Shown piece after piece: positions 5,225-5,688 of a stretch of 5,688 nt of DNA. The notes beneath the pieces were generated by a model that saw nothing but the letters and a program-made list of their open reading frames with translations, ran no database searches and had not been told where the DNA came from. The stretch is taken from NCBI GenBank assembly GCA_021783385.1, contig JAJXTX010000169.1, positions 1-5,688 on the forward strand, in the 5' to 3' direction. This DNA comes from Pseudomonadota bacterium (lineage in GTDB: Bacteria; Pseudomonadota; Gammaproteobacteria; Xanthomonadales; Rhodanobacteraceae). The position numbers and the translations under genes were made by a program. How positions within the stretch are numbered: the first letter of the stretch is position 1; the number at the start of each line of letters is the position of its first letter.

Positions 5225-5688
5225 ATGTCACGCAAGTCATCATCGACCCACAAAGTATTGGCCATCGCCATCGCGCTCGCGCTGGTGCCGCTGGCCCACG
5301 CGCAGGACGCCGCCAGCGCACCGAAGAAGCAGAAGAAGCCGGTCGAACTGCAGGCCGTGGTCGTCACCGGCACGCGCACCTTCGACCGCACCGAGGCCAC
5401 CTCGATGTCGCCCATCGACGTGCTCACGCCCAAGGATCTGGTCGGCACCGGTGCTCCCAACCTGGCCTCGGCGCTGCGCACCCTGCTGCCGTCATTCAAC
5501 TTCCCGCAGCCGTCGATCACCGACGCCACCGATGCGATCCAGCCCGCGCAGCTGCGCGGCCTGTCGCCCGACCAGACGCTCGTGCTGATCAACGGCAAGC
5601 GCGAGCACACCACCGCCATCGTCAATATCAACGGCACGCTGGGGCGCGGCTCCTCGCCGGTGGACATCAACGCCATCCCGATCAACGC
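5225..5688 (+). CDS. TonB-dependent outer-membrane receptor, N-terminal part
   Basis: The first 154 codons are present and the gene continues beyond the right edge. A Sec signal peptide is clear: a basic start (Arg3, Lys4, Lys10), a hydrophobic core at 11–24, and an AHA motif with cleavage expected after Ala26. A Lys-rich linker (PKKQKK, 33–38) leads to a TonB-box-like VELQAVVVTGTR (40–51). The plug domain follows, with SPIDVL (62–67), LASALRTLLP (80–89), and the hallmark RGLSPDQTLVLINGKR (111–126). A Gly/Asn-rich NINGTLGRGSSPVDIN stretch (134–149) comes next. Such receptors import siderophores, vitamin B12 or carbohydrates using TonB-ExbBD energy; the substrate is not readable here because the barrel is missing. 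GGGGA lies 7 bases before the ATG, and an in-frame TAG at 5159 with no intervening ATG fixes the start. It is transcribed divergently from fmdB. Confidence 0.93.
   Translation, partial: MSRKSSSTHKVLAIAIALALVPLAHAQDAASAPKKQKKPVELQAVVVTGTRTFDRTEATSMSPIDVLTPKDLVGTGAPNLASALRTLLPSFNFPQPSITDATDAIQPAQLRGLSPDQTLVLINGKREHTTAIVNINGTLGRGSSPVDINAIPIN

Noticed and set aside
5133..5588. Plus-strand frame of about 151 codons starting in the receptor leader, considered as a gene
   Set aside because: It overlaps the receptor coding region out of frame, with Arg/Pro/Ser-rich shadow composition. Only the ATG context is kept, as a low-interest finding.
5221..5685. Minus-strand open frame opposite the receptor gene
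   Set aside because: Antisense of a clear signal peptide and plug domain, with no motif support.

Overview
This GC-rich window, with strong G/C preference at third codon positions, looks like ordinary chromosome from a gammaproteobacterium of the Lysobacterales (Xanthomonadales), most likely a Rhodanobacter/Dyella/Frateuria-type member of the Rhodanobacteraceae. The assignment rests on the gene order fmdB–aspS–(hydrolase)–yebC–ruvC–ruvA, on the MGRGPSIE-type start of YebC, on the AspRS subtype, and on the TonB-dependent receptor. It comes from recalled family patterns, not from a search.

Almost everything (1–4945) is one run of genes read leftwards on the minus strand. From its 5' end (right) to its 3' end (left) these are: a small FmdB-type zinc-ribbon protein (4634–4945), aspartyl-tRNA synthetase aspS (2778–4550), a small alpha/beta hydrolase (2020–2670), the YebC/TACO1-family protein (1231–1953), ruvC (652–1170), ruvA (59–655), and the first 18 codons of another gene leaving the left edge (1–54). 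No strong intrinsic terminator separates them, so a long, loosely spaced transcription unit is plausible. Internal promoter candidates lie before aspS (a good extended -10) and before yebC (weak). ruvC and ruvA overlap by ATGA, and the next gene starts 4 bases after ruvA. The cluster combines translation quality (AspRS, YebC) with Holliday-junction processing (RuvA binds and remodels junctions, RuvC cuts them).

The 279-base gap 4946–5224 is a divergent control region. A minus-strand promoter (TTGAAA / 16 bp / CATACT) drives fmdB, and a plus-strand promoter (TTGACA / 17 bp / TACTTT) drives the rightward gene. Between and around them are a 7-bp inverted repeat over the fmdB -10, an 11-bp direct repeat spaced 23 bp, and a perfect 9-bp hairpin in the leader of the rightward gene.

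The right end (5225–5688) holds the signal peptide, TonB box and most of the plug domain of a TonB-dependent outer-membrane receptor that continues past the window. I see no mobile element, CRISPR array, tRNA or rRNA, and no clear evidence of an undescribed system. The most interesting points are the divergent regulatory region with its leader hairpin and the unusual anticodon-domain loop of AspRS.
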